From the NCBI GenBank assembly GCA_020744225.1, contig JAGMWG010000017.1, positions 186,001-250,000 of the forward strand: a stretch of DNA of 64,000 bases. Reading direction: 5' to 3'. This document shows positions 22,461 through 33,071 of the stretch, in pieces. Position numbers and translations under genes: made by a program. The notes under the pieces were generated by a model. It was not told the origin of the DNA and ran no database searches. It saw nothing but the letters and a program-made list of their open reading frames with translations. Origin of the DNA: Paraphoma chrysanthemicola. Its lineage: Eukaryota; Ascomycota; Dothideomycetes; Pleosporales; Phaeosphaeriaceae. Position 1 is the stretch's first letter, and each line of letters starts with the position of its first letter.

Positions 22461-23268
22461 ATGGCGCCGGCCCGAGTCCATGTCACAGCGGAAGATTACG
22501 AGCACTATAAGTTTACTCTGGACAAGGAGCGGGATACACACACAAGGACCAAGGCAGAGAACATACGACTGGCACATGCGATTGAAGACCTGAAACTGGA
22601 ACTCGAGATTGCCTTAGTACGAAGGGCACAAAGCGGCGAAGAGAATTCTGATACTGCCAACTCCGCCAACTTCGTCGACACAGTGCAGTGTACCGACGCA
22701 AGCACTCTCCTCTCCCGGATGCCTGTTGTACCTTCTGGTCTGCTACGACAACAGCCTATCTCGACATCACCCATCATCAGCTCCCGGAGTAGAAGTTTTG
22801 GTAACGGCGCTACTCGTGGAAGGAAACGGTCACTGGACGTTTCAAGGTTTGTACTGGATAAGTTCTCTACTTTGTTGTACATCAGCTGGTATGTATGTGT
22901 TAAGGCCAAAAAGTGGTCAGAGCGGCATCCGTAAACCTACACATTCGCCATCACGTCGCTTCGCTATGTGTCTCCGATGCTACACAAACAAACGCCGTTG
23001 CGATCCTGGCGAGCCCCGCAACAATTGCCACGACGACGAAGTTATATGCATACGCGCCAAATGCGAGGACTATGCGGGTGACACATGTGCACGTCAGAGT
23101 TGCCTGAGAGCCCACGAGGGTGATGAAAAGAGGTACGAGAACCTGCAGTGGAAGGGGCATGTCTCTAGGAAGAAGGAGAAGATTAGGCCCGCCAGGAAGA
23201 AGATTAGAAGTGAAGCCCCGCGTGACAAGCGAGTCGATGACGACGACACGAGCGCGAAGGACGACTAG
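22461..23268 (+). CDS. coiled coil plus Cys-rich Zn-cluster-like protein
   Basis: Exons 22461-22846 and 22914-23268 (67-bp intron, phase 2) give 246 residues; the upstream frame begins only with GTG. The N-terminal 60 residues form a likely coiled coil, followed by a Ser-rich linker and a basic RGRKRSLD. Exon 2 starts with CLRCYTNKRRCDPGEP, which has the C-x2-C-x6-C opening of a fungal Zn2Cys6 cluster, but the next Cys are widely and irregularly spaced (NNC, ICIRAKC, TCARQSC). The tail is a dense Lys/Arg and Asp run. It is probably a nuclear DNA-binding or chromatin protein of divergent zinc type; this is inference. The acceptor choice at 22913 is the weakest point. Confidence 0.6.
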
Positions 23269-23425
23269 ATACGAGTGTGAAATAGGAGTTGGAATGGCTG
23301 CGGGTATGGTGGACTGTCATTGTGCCTAGCTTTCTGTGGTCGAGACTTGGCTTGCACATCACCGGCTTCTGTGCTGAGGGAATGTGTATTGCAAAGTCGG
23401 GCTGAGAAAATTCATTTCTCGACTC

Positions 23426-25049
23426 CTACGTCTGTGTCTTACTCTCACTAGCAGCCTGCAAAATAGCATCGAATACACCCTTGAGGAAACGCTCTTCGCT
23501 CAGTATTGTTGCACTGACCACACGTATGACATACGTCCCACAGATCACGGTGCTCGTCAAGAAAAAGTCACCCTTTGAGTTGACCTTCTCGTATACTTCT
23601 TTAGTCCTCTGGTTCGCGTCTTCACGATATTGCGCTTCAGCATTTGGAGTAAAGTCATTCGAGTACGATTCATGCATGGGATCGGGCTTGTTCGCTGCCG
23701 TAGTGGATGATGTCGCAGCGGAAGGCTTGATCTGGAAAGTCACCAGGCCAAACGCGGGGGCCGTAGTGATGTTGAAGATGTCTGGACGTGACTTCAAAAG
23801 CTCGTGGAAGTATTCGCCGAGCTTCACATGCTTCCGTATGAAGGAGCGGAGACCTTCAATACCGTAGGTGCGCAGGACGAACCAGACTTTCAAGCTTCTG
23901 AACCGCCGACCAAGAGGGATTTGCCAGTCACGATAGTCTGTGACTAGGCCCGACTCTGTAAATTCGTTCCGCAGATAGCTGGGCGTGATACTATATGTGT
24001 CCATGAGATCTTTACGACGCTTGATGAAGAATGCCGAGCAGTCGAAATTGACGAGGAGCCACTTGTGCAGATTGAAGTTGAATGAGTCAAAATTGGCGAG
24101 CGGTGGGCAAAGATGCTGGTACTCCGGGCAAACTAGAGCAGATCCTGCGTATGCAGCGTCGACATGGATCCACAGATCCGGATAGTCTCTGGCGACCTGG
24201 GCAATACCTTCGAGATCATCGATGGCACATGTGGCTGTGCTACCTAAGGTGGCGGTGAAGTAGAACGGTTCCAGCCCTTTAGCCTTGCATGCCTCGATTG
24301 CGCTTCTAAGAGCATCCGCGGTGACACTATAACCCGTCTCTTTCGGCGCAGGTACGGTCCTGAACCGTGTGCCTGCTATGATGGCCGCTTTCTGCGTGCT
24401 TGAGTGTGCGTGTTCGGACCCAAGTGCCACCAACTTCCCTCGCATCTCTGCAGCCTTGTCTAGCTTCTCCTCACTTTCCGGCAAGTGAGCCAGGCGTCGT
24501 CGTACCAGCCGCTCCCTGGCAGCTACAACTGCGGTGACAATAACTTCGGAGGCTGTTCCCTGGATAATCCCACCTCCTCCATTCTCGCTGGAGCTCAAAT
24601 AGCAGGTTGGCAGACCTAGCAGATTACAGACCCAGTCCATCATGATGGTCTCCAACTCTGTGATCGCTGGCGAGCAGATCCAGTTGAAGGCAGCAGCATT
24701 GAAGGCGCCGCTATACATATCTCCAATCATGGCTGGGAAGGATGAGTTACACGGGAAAAAGGCCATGAATTTTGGGGATTGCCAGTGCGTAAGACCGGGC
24801 ATGATCACACGCTCTATGTCGGCTTGAATAGTTTCCCATGATTCTCCTTGTTCGGGTGGAGCGTCGGGAAGGAGTGGACGTAGATAGCCAGGTTGCACCG
24901 AAGGTAAAACCGGTCTCTCTTCGAGTGTATCATAGTAGTTGGCGACTATCTGACGTTAGGCGTCATCGTTTAGTCACAGCTACTTCCTAGGGAGACGTAC
25001 TTTCATCAATTGCGCCTTTTGCAGCGTCTCGAAATTGTGAAGTATCCAT
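23426..25049 (-). CDS. PLP-dependent aromatic-L-amino-acid-type decarboxylase
   Basis: Exons 25001-25049 and 23426-24945 (55-bp intron) give 522 residues. Group II decarboxylases remove CO2 from Tyr, Trp, Dopa or similar amino acids. The rebuilt N-terminus reads FRDAAKGAIDEIANYYDTL and continues into VLPSVQPGYLRPLLP, the classic start of the family. PLP-site features are present: the stacking His in SEHAHSST, the Asp in HVDAAYAG and the Schiff-base Lys in NLHKWLLVNFDC. An insertion rich in Ser/Thr/Ala (about residues 425-450) is not typical of animal enzymes. Substrate cannot be told by eye. Same-strand neighbours are unrelated housekeeping genes. Confidence 0.93.
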
Positions 25050-25565
25050 TTATGAGGCCTGGGAAAATCAATCGAGAAAAGACAGCCTTTGGTAAGCAAT
25101 AGGTGCAGCGACGGTCGCGTACCCAATTGATCAAGCAAAACAATACTGGATAAAACGAAGCGCGAAGTGGACGGAGCATACGCACCTTTCAAGTACGAAA
25201 TTTGGGTCCACTAATTCCGCACTATTGCCGTCACCAGCCTAGTGTGCCGAATTGCGGAACGTGGCGATCTATGTTCTCTACATGCGTAGGGCGTGGTAGC
25301 CTACAGCATCTTCCAGACGGAGTCACGTCTTCATGAACAAGCAGCACTTGAGCACAGCGAATAGGTAAAGTTTGAGGAACGTTTCGCCACTGGATCTGGT
25401 GTCCCACTCCTCTGCACCTCGGCAATCCCGCTTGTCGCAAAGCACGCTGTTGATCAGCAAACTGTGAGCGTGCGTTGGATCTAAAAGTGGACGTTCAAAT
25501 TTACATACGAATATGGGTATACGCGCAGTGAGAACTAAGATACAATTGCAGCAGGCAAATGGAGA
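25050..25565. other. intergenic
   Basis: Promoter of the decarboxylase and 3' side of BRE2; no gene seen. Confidence 0.45.
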
Positions 25566-27335
25566 TCAGTATCTTCGACCAACCTCCACACCAAGATTCT
25601 CGTCAGGATTCACAAAGCCCCTTGCCCTTGGAGTCGACTTGCCCGCGACATCTTGAGGAGTCTCACCTTTGTACTCCCAGCCGCCGTCTTGCGTGAAGAA
25701 GTCGACCTCGTCGATAATGTCCCATACTACGTCCTCGGCGATCTGCTCTTTGAAACGATCGCCTATCGCTCGTAGCTTGCGGCCCTCAGGAAGCTGCTTC
25801 TCGGCATCGTCGGCACCAGTCATCAGCGCATCTCTCTCGCGCTCTTGAACCATCTCCTCTGGCGGACACCAAAAGTCAGGGCCAAAATTGACTTGGGCGA
25901 TGCCGCCGTTGAACAGCGATATAGCAGGAATATAGCCGACCATGCCATCATCGAAACCTGTTCGTGCACCAGACTTGACGGCCTCGACCGAGGGCACACT
26001 GGCTGGAGGCAGAAATGCCAGAAGATTCTCAAAGGCGAAGCCGACTTCCTTTCCGTTCTTGTAGACCTTGATGTGCGAGTGAGGCAGTGATCTCACACTG
26101 ACGTCTTCGTGATTGGGAGAGGGGTAGATTTTGGGAACGGGGCCTCGATCATGGTAAGCTTCTACCATCTTGGTCACCTGGTAGTCGAGCTGCTCAAAGT
26201 AGAAGTTGCCCTTGTAGGGCACGGGTATCCGATCGCGGATAATATCGACAGGCTTCTCAGCTGGATCGTTGGTCGGGTCGAAGCCGTCTCCGAGGTCGAC
26301 TGCGGGATTGTAGATGCCTTCAATGACCTTGCGATGCAGCGACAGTGCGGGCAGCTGGATCTCCAGGCCTATCACATCGCCCTCTTGGATGTGCTGGTCT
26401 GTGACGTACTCGACGGGCACGGGCTTTCCGTGCGGTGGGCGAGCCTTCATGTGCTTGCCCTTGGCGCCCTTGGGCAGAGGTTTGTAGATTTTGGAGGCGC
26501 GCGAGCGGTGTTGTGCCTCGAAGCGTGCGTCGGTGATGCCGTAGCTGTAGCCATCAAAGCCCACGGGCCCATCCAGAGGGGCTTCTCTGCGCGCCCAGCC
26601 CATGCGAATATGCGGGCCGGGCCTGGTGTCGCCAGTCTTGGGGTCTATCGGGTCCTTGGGGCCGTCGACGGGGATGCCGTGCAGAATCTTGACCTCGTAG
26701 TAGAGCCTGCCCTCTCGTGCGACGACATTGCCTCTGCCCATGCGCCAGCCCTTTTCTTGGGTCACAACGGTGGCGCTGTCGTCAAAGTGGAACCACTTGT
26801 CCGAGTCTTCGTGGCTCATCCTGGGCCCGTACGGGCGGGAGTCGCTCTGGCGGTAGTACTGTTTGTGGCGGAAGAGAGGGTCCGCGACGCAGGGCGTGTA
26901 CTTGTAGCCGCGCTTGTTCCATGCCTGGTCGTGCGGTTTCTTCAGCTCGGTGGCGCCGTCCGGGGTGAAGATTGGGAGGGGCTCGTGGGACACGAAGAGG
27001 CCGTCCTTGGGCGGCTCGTAGTCGGATGCTCTGGGCTCGGGGATGGAGTAGCGCATGGGCGAGTCGGCCGTGGTGCGCTCCTTCTTGGCCGCCGTCTTTG
27101 CGCTCGGGGTGCTCGCGCGCGTGTTGGCCGACGCCTCGCGCTTCTTGAGCGTCTCGCGCTTCTCTCGCTGCTCGCGCTCACGCGGCGGCACCTTTGGACG
27201 GGCGCGCGCCGCCGCATCGGGGTTGGGGTTCAGCGGCGACGAGATGGCGGGCGCATGGTCTTCGTCGAGCGGCCGTCGCATGGGCGGGCCGAGGGCGGGC
27301 GTGTTGGAGCGCGAGGGCGGCTGCGAGTCGGCCAT
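25566..27335 (-). CDS. BRE2: COMPASS subunit Bre2 / ASH2-like SPRY protein
   Basis: This single exon encodes 589 residues. Bre2 (ASH2L) is a core subunit of the COMPASS histone H3 Lys4 methyltransferase complex. The N-terminal 100 residues are disordered and rich in Pro, Lys and Arg. From about residue 105 the protein follows the Bre2 pattern: KYTPCVADPLF, then a SPRY domain with WRMGRGNVVAREGRLYYEV, IRMGWARREAPL and GPVGFDGYSYGI, and after a long insertion GDVIGLEIQLP and KVYKNGKEVGFAF. The C-terminal GIAQVNFGPDFW and the closing acidic helix also fit the DPY30-binding end of the family. The start lies 202 bases from the ENP1 start on the other strand. Confidence 0.94.
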   Translation of the reverse strand: MADSQPPSRSNTPALGPPMRRPLDEDHAPAISSPLNPNPDAAARARPKVPPREREQREKRETLKKREASANTRASTPSAKTAAKKERTTADSPMRYSIPEPRASDYEPPKDGLFVSHEPLPIFTPDGATELKKPHDQAWNKRGYKYTPCVADPLFRHKQYYRQSDSRPYGPRMSHEDSDKWFHFDDSATVVTQEKGWRMGRGNVVAREGRLYYEVKILHGIPVDGPKDPIDPKTGDTRPGPHIRMGWARREAPLDGPVGFDGYSYGITDARFEAQHRSRASKIYKPLPKGAKGKHMKARPPHGKPVPVEYVTDQHIQEGDVIGLEIQLPALSLHRKVIEGIYNPAVDLGDGFDPTNDPAEKPVDIIRDRIPVPYKGNFYFEQLDYQVTKMVEAYHDRGPVPKIYPSPNHEDVSVRSLPHSHIKVYKNGKEVGFAFENLLAFLPPASVPSVEAVKSGARTGFDDGMVGYIPAISLFNGGIAQVNFGPDFWCPPEEMVQERERDALMTGADDAEKQLPEGRKLRAIGDRFKEQIAEDVVWDIIDEVDFFTQDGGWEYKGETPQDVAGKSTPRARGFVNPDENLGVEVGRRY

Positions 27336-27537
27336 GCTGCGTGTCGTGACGAGGCCAGGCTGGGAGCTCGACTGACGGAGGATGGTGGGCCAGGCGCGTG
27401 TTGCATTGGAAGACGCGACCTCCGCGGCGATTCATGGCACAAAAGTTCCGACATTTCCCCACATTATTCTGCAGCGAACTTTTTGTGTGCACTCCAAAAA
27501 GTATTACAACCTGCACCTCCGACTACATCACGCCGCA
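27336..27537. promoter_or_regulatory. divergent promoter BRE2 / ENP1
   Basis: Only 202 bases separate the two start codons, so the genes must share upstream control sequence. No obvious TATA box is seen, as expected for housekeeping genes. Confidence 0.7.
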
Positions 27538-29048
27538 ATGCCCAAAGCACCAAAGTCGCCCGGTGCGCGCGAACAGCGACACAATCCCCTCGCCGAGGAA
27601 TATGCCCCTTCAGATCCATGGAAGCAGAAACCAGCGAAGCGCCAAAAGCGCAACAAGGACGACAAGGAAGAGGACAAATTCGTAGACTCCAAGAGCTCGC
27701 GCAAGATCCTGGACATCGGCCGCGAGCTGGAGGAGGAGGATGAGCGGGAAAACCGCGTCCAGCGACCGGATGGCGCAAACCCCGCCTTCGACTTCGAGAC
27801 TCGCATGGGCGAGGACGACGCAGAGATAGATGAAACCGCACACAATGAAGACGATGACGAGGCGTGGGGCGAGGACGATGAAGAGGTGGAAGAGGTGGAA
27901 ATCGACGCAAGCGACCTCGCTGCGTGGAACAAGTTCATTCCCACAGACGAGAACCCCATCGTGTGGCCCGGCGAGGAGGCGCAACCTTCAGGTCCCGGCA
28001 CGGATCTGGCAGCGCTGATCCTGGAGAAGATTGCAGCGCACGAGGCGTCGGACGGCGCAGTGAAGCAGCCCGAGATCATGGGCGGGGGCGCTCCAGAAGA
28101 CGCCATTGAGCTGCCTGCAAAGGTCGTTGAAGGTGCCACGGCTCCGCACTTGCGTCTTTGAACCTCTACTAACCTTGGACAGTGTACTCAAAGATTGGCC
28201 TGATCATGAGCCGCTACAAGTCCGGGAAGCTCCCAAAGCCCTTCAAGATTCTGCCAACCATCCCCGCTTGGGAAACGCTGCTCTCCATCACCCACCCCGA
28301 GAACTGGACGCCCAACGCCATGTTCGCCGCCACCCGCATCTTCATCTCCGCCAAACCACAAACAGCACAGATCTTCCTCAACACCGTCCTGCTGCCCGCC
28401 GTACAAGACAACATCCAGGAGACACACAAGCTCAACGTCCATCTCTACAACTCGCTCAAGAAGGCCCTGTACAAGCCCAGTGCATTTTTCAAGGGCGTCG
28501 TGTTCCCATTGCTTATCGAAGGGGCGTGTACACAGCGTGAGGCTGTCATTGTGGCGTCTGTCGTGGCCAAGGTGTCGGTGCCAGTCCTCCATTCCGCGGC
28601 AGCTCTACACCGCCTGTGCGAGATCGCGGCAGAGCAAATGTCCTCGGACCCAGACGCAGCAGGGCCTTGCAACATTTTCATCAAGACTCTCCTTGAAAAG
28701 AAATACGCGCTTCCTTTCAAAGTCATCGACGCACTCGTGTTTCACTTTCTGCGCTTCCGCGGCGTGGGCTTAGATGCCATGGACACGGAGTCTGTGGCCG
28801 GCGACCTTGGAGGCGCGGGCAAGCTCCCCGTAATCTGGCACCAGTGCTTACTGGCCTTTGCGCAGAGATATAGAAACGACATTACCGAGGACCAGAGAGA
28901 GGCTTTACTGGATCTGCTGCTGTCGAGAGGCCACAAGAGCATCAGTCCGGAAGTGAGAAGAGAGCTGCTCGAGGGCCGTGGACGGGGTGTCATGCTCGAG
29001 CCCGCACCTGTAGGCATAGACGGGGATGACACCATGGTAATGGGATGA
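27538..29048 (+). CDS. ENP1: bystin, ribosome biogenesis factor Enp1
   Basis: Exons 27538-28132 and 28183-29048 (50-bp intron with a textbook CTACTAAC branch site) give 486 residues. Enp1/bystin is needed for 40S subunit assembly and 20S pre-rRNA processing in the nucleolus and cytoplasm. The N-terminal half is charged with long acidic runs, as in yeast; the bystin domain starts at the splice with VVEVYSKIGLIMSRYKSGKLPKPFK and continues through WTPNAMFAATRIF, LYKPSAFFKGVVFPL and YALPFKVIDALVFHFLRF. The family is complete to the C-terminus. The intron interrupts the domain exactly at the conserved KVVEVY. Confidence 0.97.
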
Positions 29049-29154
29049 ACATGACCACACTGCAGGGGACACGATTGCATGCGCATATGACTGGCGTTTT
29101 GGGACAACTATTTTGAGATACCTGGGTTTAGACAGATGTTTCCAACCGCGCCAT

Positions 29155-29498
29155 CTATTCGCTCTTCACTTCCGCCTTGGTCTTGTAGAAGGCGACGTAG
29201 CCCTTGATCTTGTTCATGTCGGGCAGCGGGTCAGGGTAGTACCAAGCTGCGTCCTTGACCTCTGTCTTGTTGGTCGTGACTGTGTAATAGCTCGCGTCAC
29301 CTTTGTAGGGACAGTGAGTCTTGGTGGACGTGGGACTGAAGTGCGACTTGGTGATGGTGTCGGGCGGGAACTGCAGGAGTCAGCTACCTGCTGGATGTCG
29401 AGAGCAGTATGCCCCACATAGATGTTACCATCGACAACCTCCCAGTTGTCGGTCTCGGCAACTACGACGCCGTTGACGGTTGCGGTCGCGCGTGGCAT
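29155..29498 (-). CDS. DUF427-domain protein
   Basis: Exons 29418-29498 and 29155-29370 (47-bp intron, phase 0) give 98 residues, the full length of a single DUF427 domain. The N-terminus reads TATVNGVVVAETDNWEVVDG, and the second exon restores FPPDTI, THCPYKGDASYYTV, AAWYYPDPLP and GYVAFY, all signature parts of the family. The biochemical role of DUF427 proteins is not settled. The unspliced frame runs into a wrong tail. The ENP1 3' end lies 107 bases away, convergent. Confidence 0.9.
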
Positions 29499-30751
29499 AT
29501 CTTGTTGTTTTCAAAAGTGAATTGCCTGGCTTTGCAATGGAAGTGTCCTCAGGATCGAGTGTTGCAATGGTGTGATGTGGTCGCCGATGCTTATGCTACA
29601 GCTCAATGCGGCGGAGTGCGGAGTAGCAAACGCCGTCATCTTGCAGGCTGCTTACCCTAACGTTCGGTCGGTGATGTGGTGCTCGCTGTGCCGACCTCTG
29701 CTTTGGTGCTGCAGAGGGCGGATATCATATTATATGACATGCACGGTACATGCACAGTACGGGTAGACGCTGACGCTCAAGTGACTTGAAGCTACGCATG
29801 ATTTGATGTCTTTGAAGTTACTGCACTCCCTCCATGTCTGCCCGATGAGGTTATTGTCCGATGCCTACAAGCCGATTATATCGTGTAATTGTAGTCTGGA
29901 GATCTTCAGTACGCAAGACAGAACACAAAAGGCCACAAGCTGGGACCATGTGCGTGTCCGAGCGCCTGTAGGTGTATCCCATCGTCAGAGGGACTACTGT
30001 GTATGAAGGTGCTCGCGTCGATCGTGCAAGTGTTGAGCTACCTAAGCCTCAGACAACTCCAATGAAGAAAAAGGTAGCATCCAAGATCAGTCTAGACGCC
30101 CTGCTTTGAGTGCACTATGGTCGTGTCGAGGTGCCTAGGAGGGTCGACACGTGGGAGTCATTGCGTGATAGGCGCTGTCAGCCACTGGGCGACCAAATTA
30201 TGCACTATGGTTGAGCCTCAAGTCTTGGTTAGAGTGGCATCGCACGGTTAAAGGGATGCACGAAAATCTCCCTTGACCCATCCGTCGTGCCTGGTTCCCG
30301 CAGGAGGCGCCGTCGCCGAGTCGCGGCTAGGCGCAAGTGGCAATTCGGTCGAGGGTGGACAGAAGGCGATGTGCATCCAGTGAGGGCGACAGCAGCATGC
30401 AGGTTCATGTCACTACTGCGCCTTTCGATACTCCATGTTCATGGAAAGGTGAGGTGGTGCAGTACGAGGTAATTGACGCGTGGGATGGCCAAGGATCGGC
30501 TTCGACTACAAATGCATCGCTCGCTTGAGGCAGAGCTTTAATTGGAAAAGGCTTATCTGCGCGCAGAAGCAACCCCTGCCGCCGCCGCCGCCGCGAGCTT
30601 GCGCTCGGTTCCTTGTTCGTCATCGCCCGCGAAAGTTTTGATCGGATCCGCTGGGCCCAAGACCTTTTGTCTGCCCGTCGCCATCCTCCTCCCCGTCCTC
30701 TTCTGTCATCCATTGCCCGCACGCTGCTTCTTTGCAGCCCCTCCCCTCCCA
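29499..30751. other. 1.25-kb divergent intergenic space
   Basis: It lies between the starts of the DUF427 gene and the NADH dehydrogenase gene. No supported gene is seen. A GCC microsatellite (about 30575-30597) lies in what is probably the dehydrogenase leader. Confidence 0.45.
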
Positions 30752-32540
30752 ATGGCCCCCATGATGCGGCCTTTTGCTACCGCCAACGTGCTGTCGCAGG
30801 TGCAGCTGGCCGGCCGCCGCGCCTACTCGACGCAGCGCCCGTCTCTTATCGCCAACAGAGCCCGCTGGACCCCGAGGCCTATCCAGCAGCAAATCGCCCT
30901 GCGCCAGTCTGTCCGCCGCGCGACCACGGACGCGCCCACGCCCAAGCCCAAGAGGAGGTTCCGCCTGCTGCGCTGGACATGGCGCCTTACCTATCTCTCC
31001 GCCATCGCAGGCCTCGGCTACGTTGGCTACGGCATCTACGAGATGCGCAATCCAGAAGACCAGCCCCAGCCCGACCCGAGCAAGAAGACGCTCGTTGTGC
31101 TGGGCACCGGCTGGGGCGCTGTGTCGCTGCTGAAGAAGCTCGACACGGAGAACTATAATGTCATCGTCGTCTCGCCCCGCAACTACTTCCTCTTCACCCC
31201 GCTGCTGCCCTCGTGCACCGTTGGCACTATTGAGCACCGCTCCATCATGGAGCCCATCCGCAACTTCCTGCGCCACAAGAAGGCCGCCGTCAAGTACTAC
31301 GAGGCCGAGGCCACCAAGATTGACTATGAGAAGCGCATTGTCTATATCAACGACGACTCAGAGATCAAGGGCGAGTCCTCGGCCACCGAGGTGCCTTTTG
31401 ACATGCTTGTTGTTGGTGTCGGTGCCGAGAACGCTACTTTCGGTGCGTTACATGCAAATTTTCGAATCTTGGCATAGCTAACATCATTGCCCAGGCATTC
31501 CCGGCGTGCGCGAGAACGGCCTGTTTTTGAAGGAGGTTGGTGATGCTCAGCGCATCCGAGCCCGTATCATGGACTGTTGTGAGACGGCCACCTTCAAGGA
31601 CCAGTCCGACGAGGAGAAGAAGCGCCTGCTGCACATGGTCGTCGTAGGCGGAGGGCCGACAGGCGTCGAGTTTGCAGGAGAGCTCCAGGACTTCTTCCAC
31701 TCGGATCTGAAGAAGTGGCTGCCCGAGATCCAGGACAACTTCCACGTCACCCTGGTCGAGGCACTCCCCAACGTCCTGCCCATGTTTTCCAAGCAGCTGA
31801 TTGATTACACCGAGAAGACGTTCAAAGAGGAGACCATCACTATCCGGACAAAGACCATGGTCAAGAATGTGACCGACAAGTACATCGAGGCGGAGTCCAA
31901 CGGCCCCGACGGCAAGAAGGTGTTGGAGAGGATCCCATTTGGTCTCCTTGTCTGGGCCACTGGCAACGCTCTTCGGCCGCTGGTCAAGGATCTCATCAAC
32001 CAGATCCCGGCACAGAAGGACTCGCGCCGAGGTCTTGCCGTGAACGAGTACCTCGTTGTCAAGGGCACCGAGAACGTCTGGGCTGTCGGTGATTGCGCAG
32101 TCGCCAACTATGCCCCAACCGCGCAGGTCGCGGCTCAAGAAGGTGCTTTCCTCGCTCGCATGTTCAATAACATGGCCAAGACCCAAGAAATTGACGCCCA
32201 GCTTGCGCAGCTCTCGGAAGCACAAGAGAAGGCACCTGGCAAGGAGGCACGCGACAAGATTTTCACCGAAATCAAGGAACTACAAAAGCGACTTCGACGT
32301 GTGAAGCAGATTGGTCCCTTTGAGTACTCTCACCAGGGCTCGCTTGCGTACATTGGCTCGGAGAAGGCCGTGGCCGACATTTCCTGGTTCTCTGGCAACA
32401 TTGCCAGCGGCGGTACTGTGACGTACATTTTCTGGCGAAGCGCCTACCTCAGCATGTGCTTCAGCACTCGTAACCGGGTGTTGGTCATCATGGACTGGGT
32501 CAAGGCCAAGGTTTTTGGCCGCGATGTGTCACGAGTCTAG
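30752..32540 (+). CDS. NDE1: external alternative NADH:ubiquinone oxidoreductase
   Basis: Exons 30752-31442 and 31495-32540 (52-bp intron, phase 1) give 578 residues. Type II NADH dehydrogenases pass electrons from NADH to ubiquinone without pumping protons, at the outer or inner face of the inner mitochondrial membrane. A basic N-terminus (RPFATANVLSQVQLAGRRAYS) looks like a mitochondrial presequence, a hydrophobic segment (YLSAIAGLGYVGYGIYE) follows and suggests the intermembrane-space-facing type. Two dinucleotide folds are plain: LGTGWGAVSLLKKL (FAD) and VVGGGPTGVEFAGEL (NADH). The quinone-site AAQEGAFLARMF and the C-terminal amphipathic end fit. No EF-hand is seen. ATG 30752 is chosen over upstream in-frame starts because the presequence begins there. 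Confidence 0.94.
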
Positions 32541-33071
32541 ATTGGCTATATCCTGCCTCTTTAGCGATTTCCAAAAGTCACTTCCCGTACATATATCTCG
32601 ATTGCTCCGGCTCTCTGTGCGATAACCTGTGTACTACTGTAATAGTTGGATTCTTTGGTCGGTCACTCTTCACGATCGTGTCTGGCGTTGTGCGGCTTTT
32701 CCAAGCGATGGCATTTGACAGTGTTTGGTTATCTGTGTGCTTTTGAACAGGATCTAGAATTTAAATGGTAGAGCAGAAGCTCATGTATACTGCAAGCTTG
32801 CTATATACTTTGGACATTTAACACGTTGAAACCGGCTTTGAACATCTGTGAATAATTTATAGCAGGACAACTTGCAATCTCATAATGGTCATGTTACATC
32901 AAATGGAAATGTTGCCGAGAGACCTATTATCATCCAACGCCAGATGCAGATGCCCCTGTCCCAGCATGCAACGATGCAACGTGAAAATAATGCAGATGTT
33001 AGACTCCGTGGTCATGCTCGTAAAATATGATGCAAATGCAAGAGAAAACACCAGTAATGCTCCATCTCTCA
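32541..33071. other. convergent intergenic space
   Basis: 3' sides of the NADH dehydrogenase and the PQ-loop gene; no gene seen. Confidence 0.45.

Noticed and set aside
26109..27743. 544-codon open frame on the plus strand across BRE2
   Set aside because: It is antisense to a clear BRE2 gene; the long frame comes from high GC at third positions and its product is low-complexity Val/Arg/Gly-rich.
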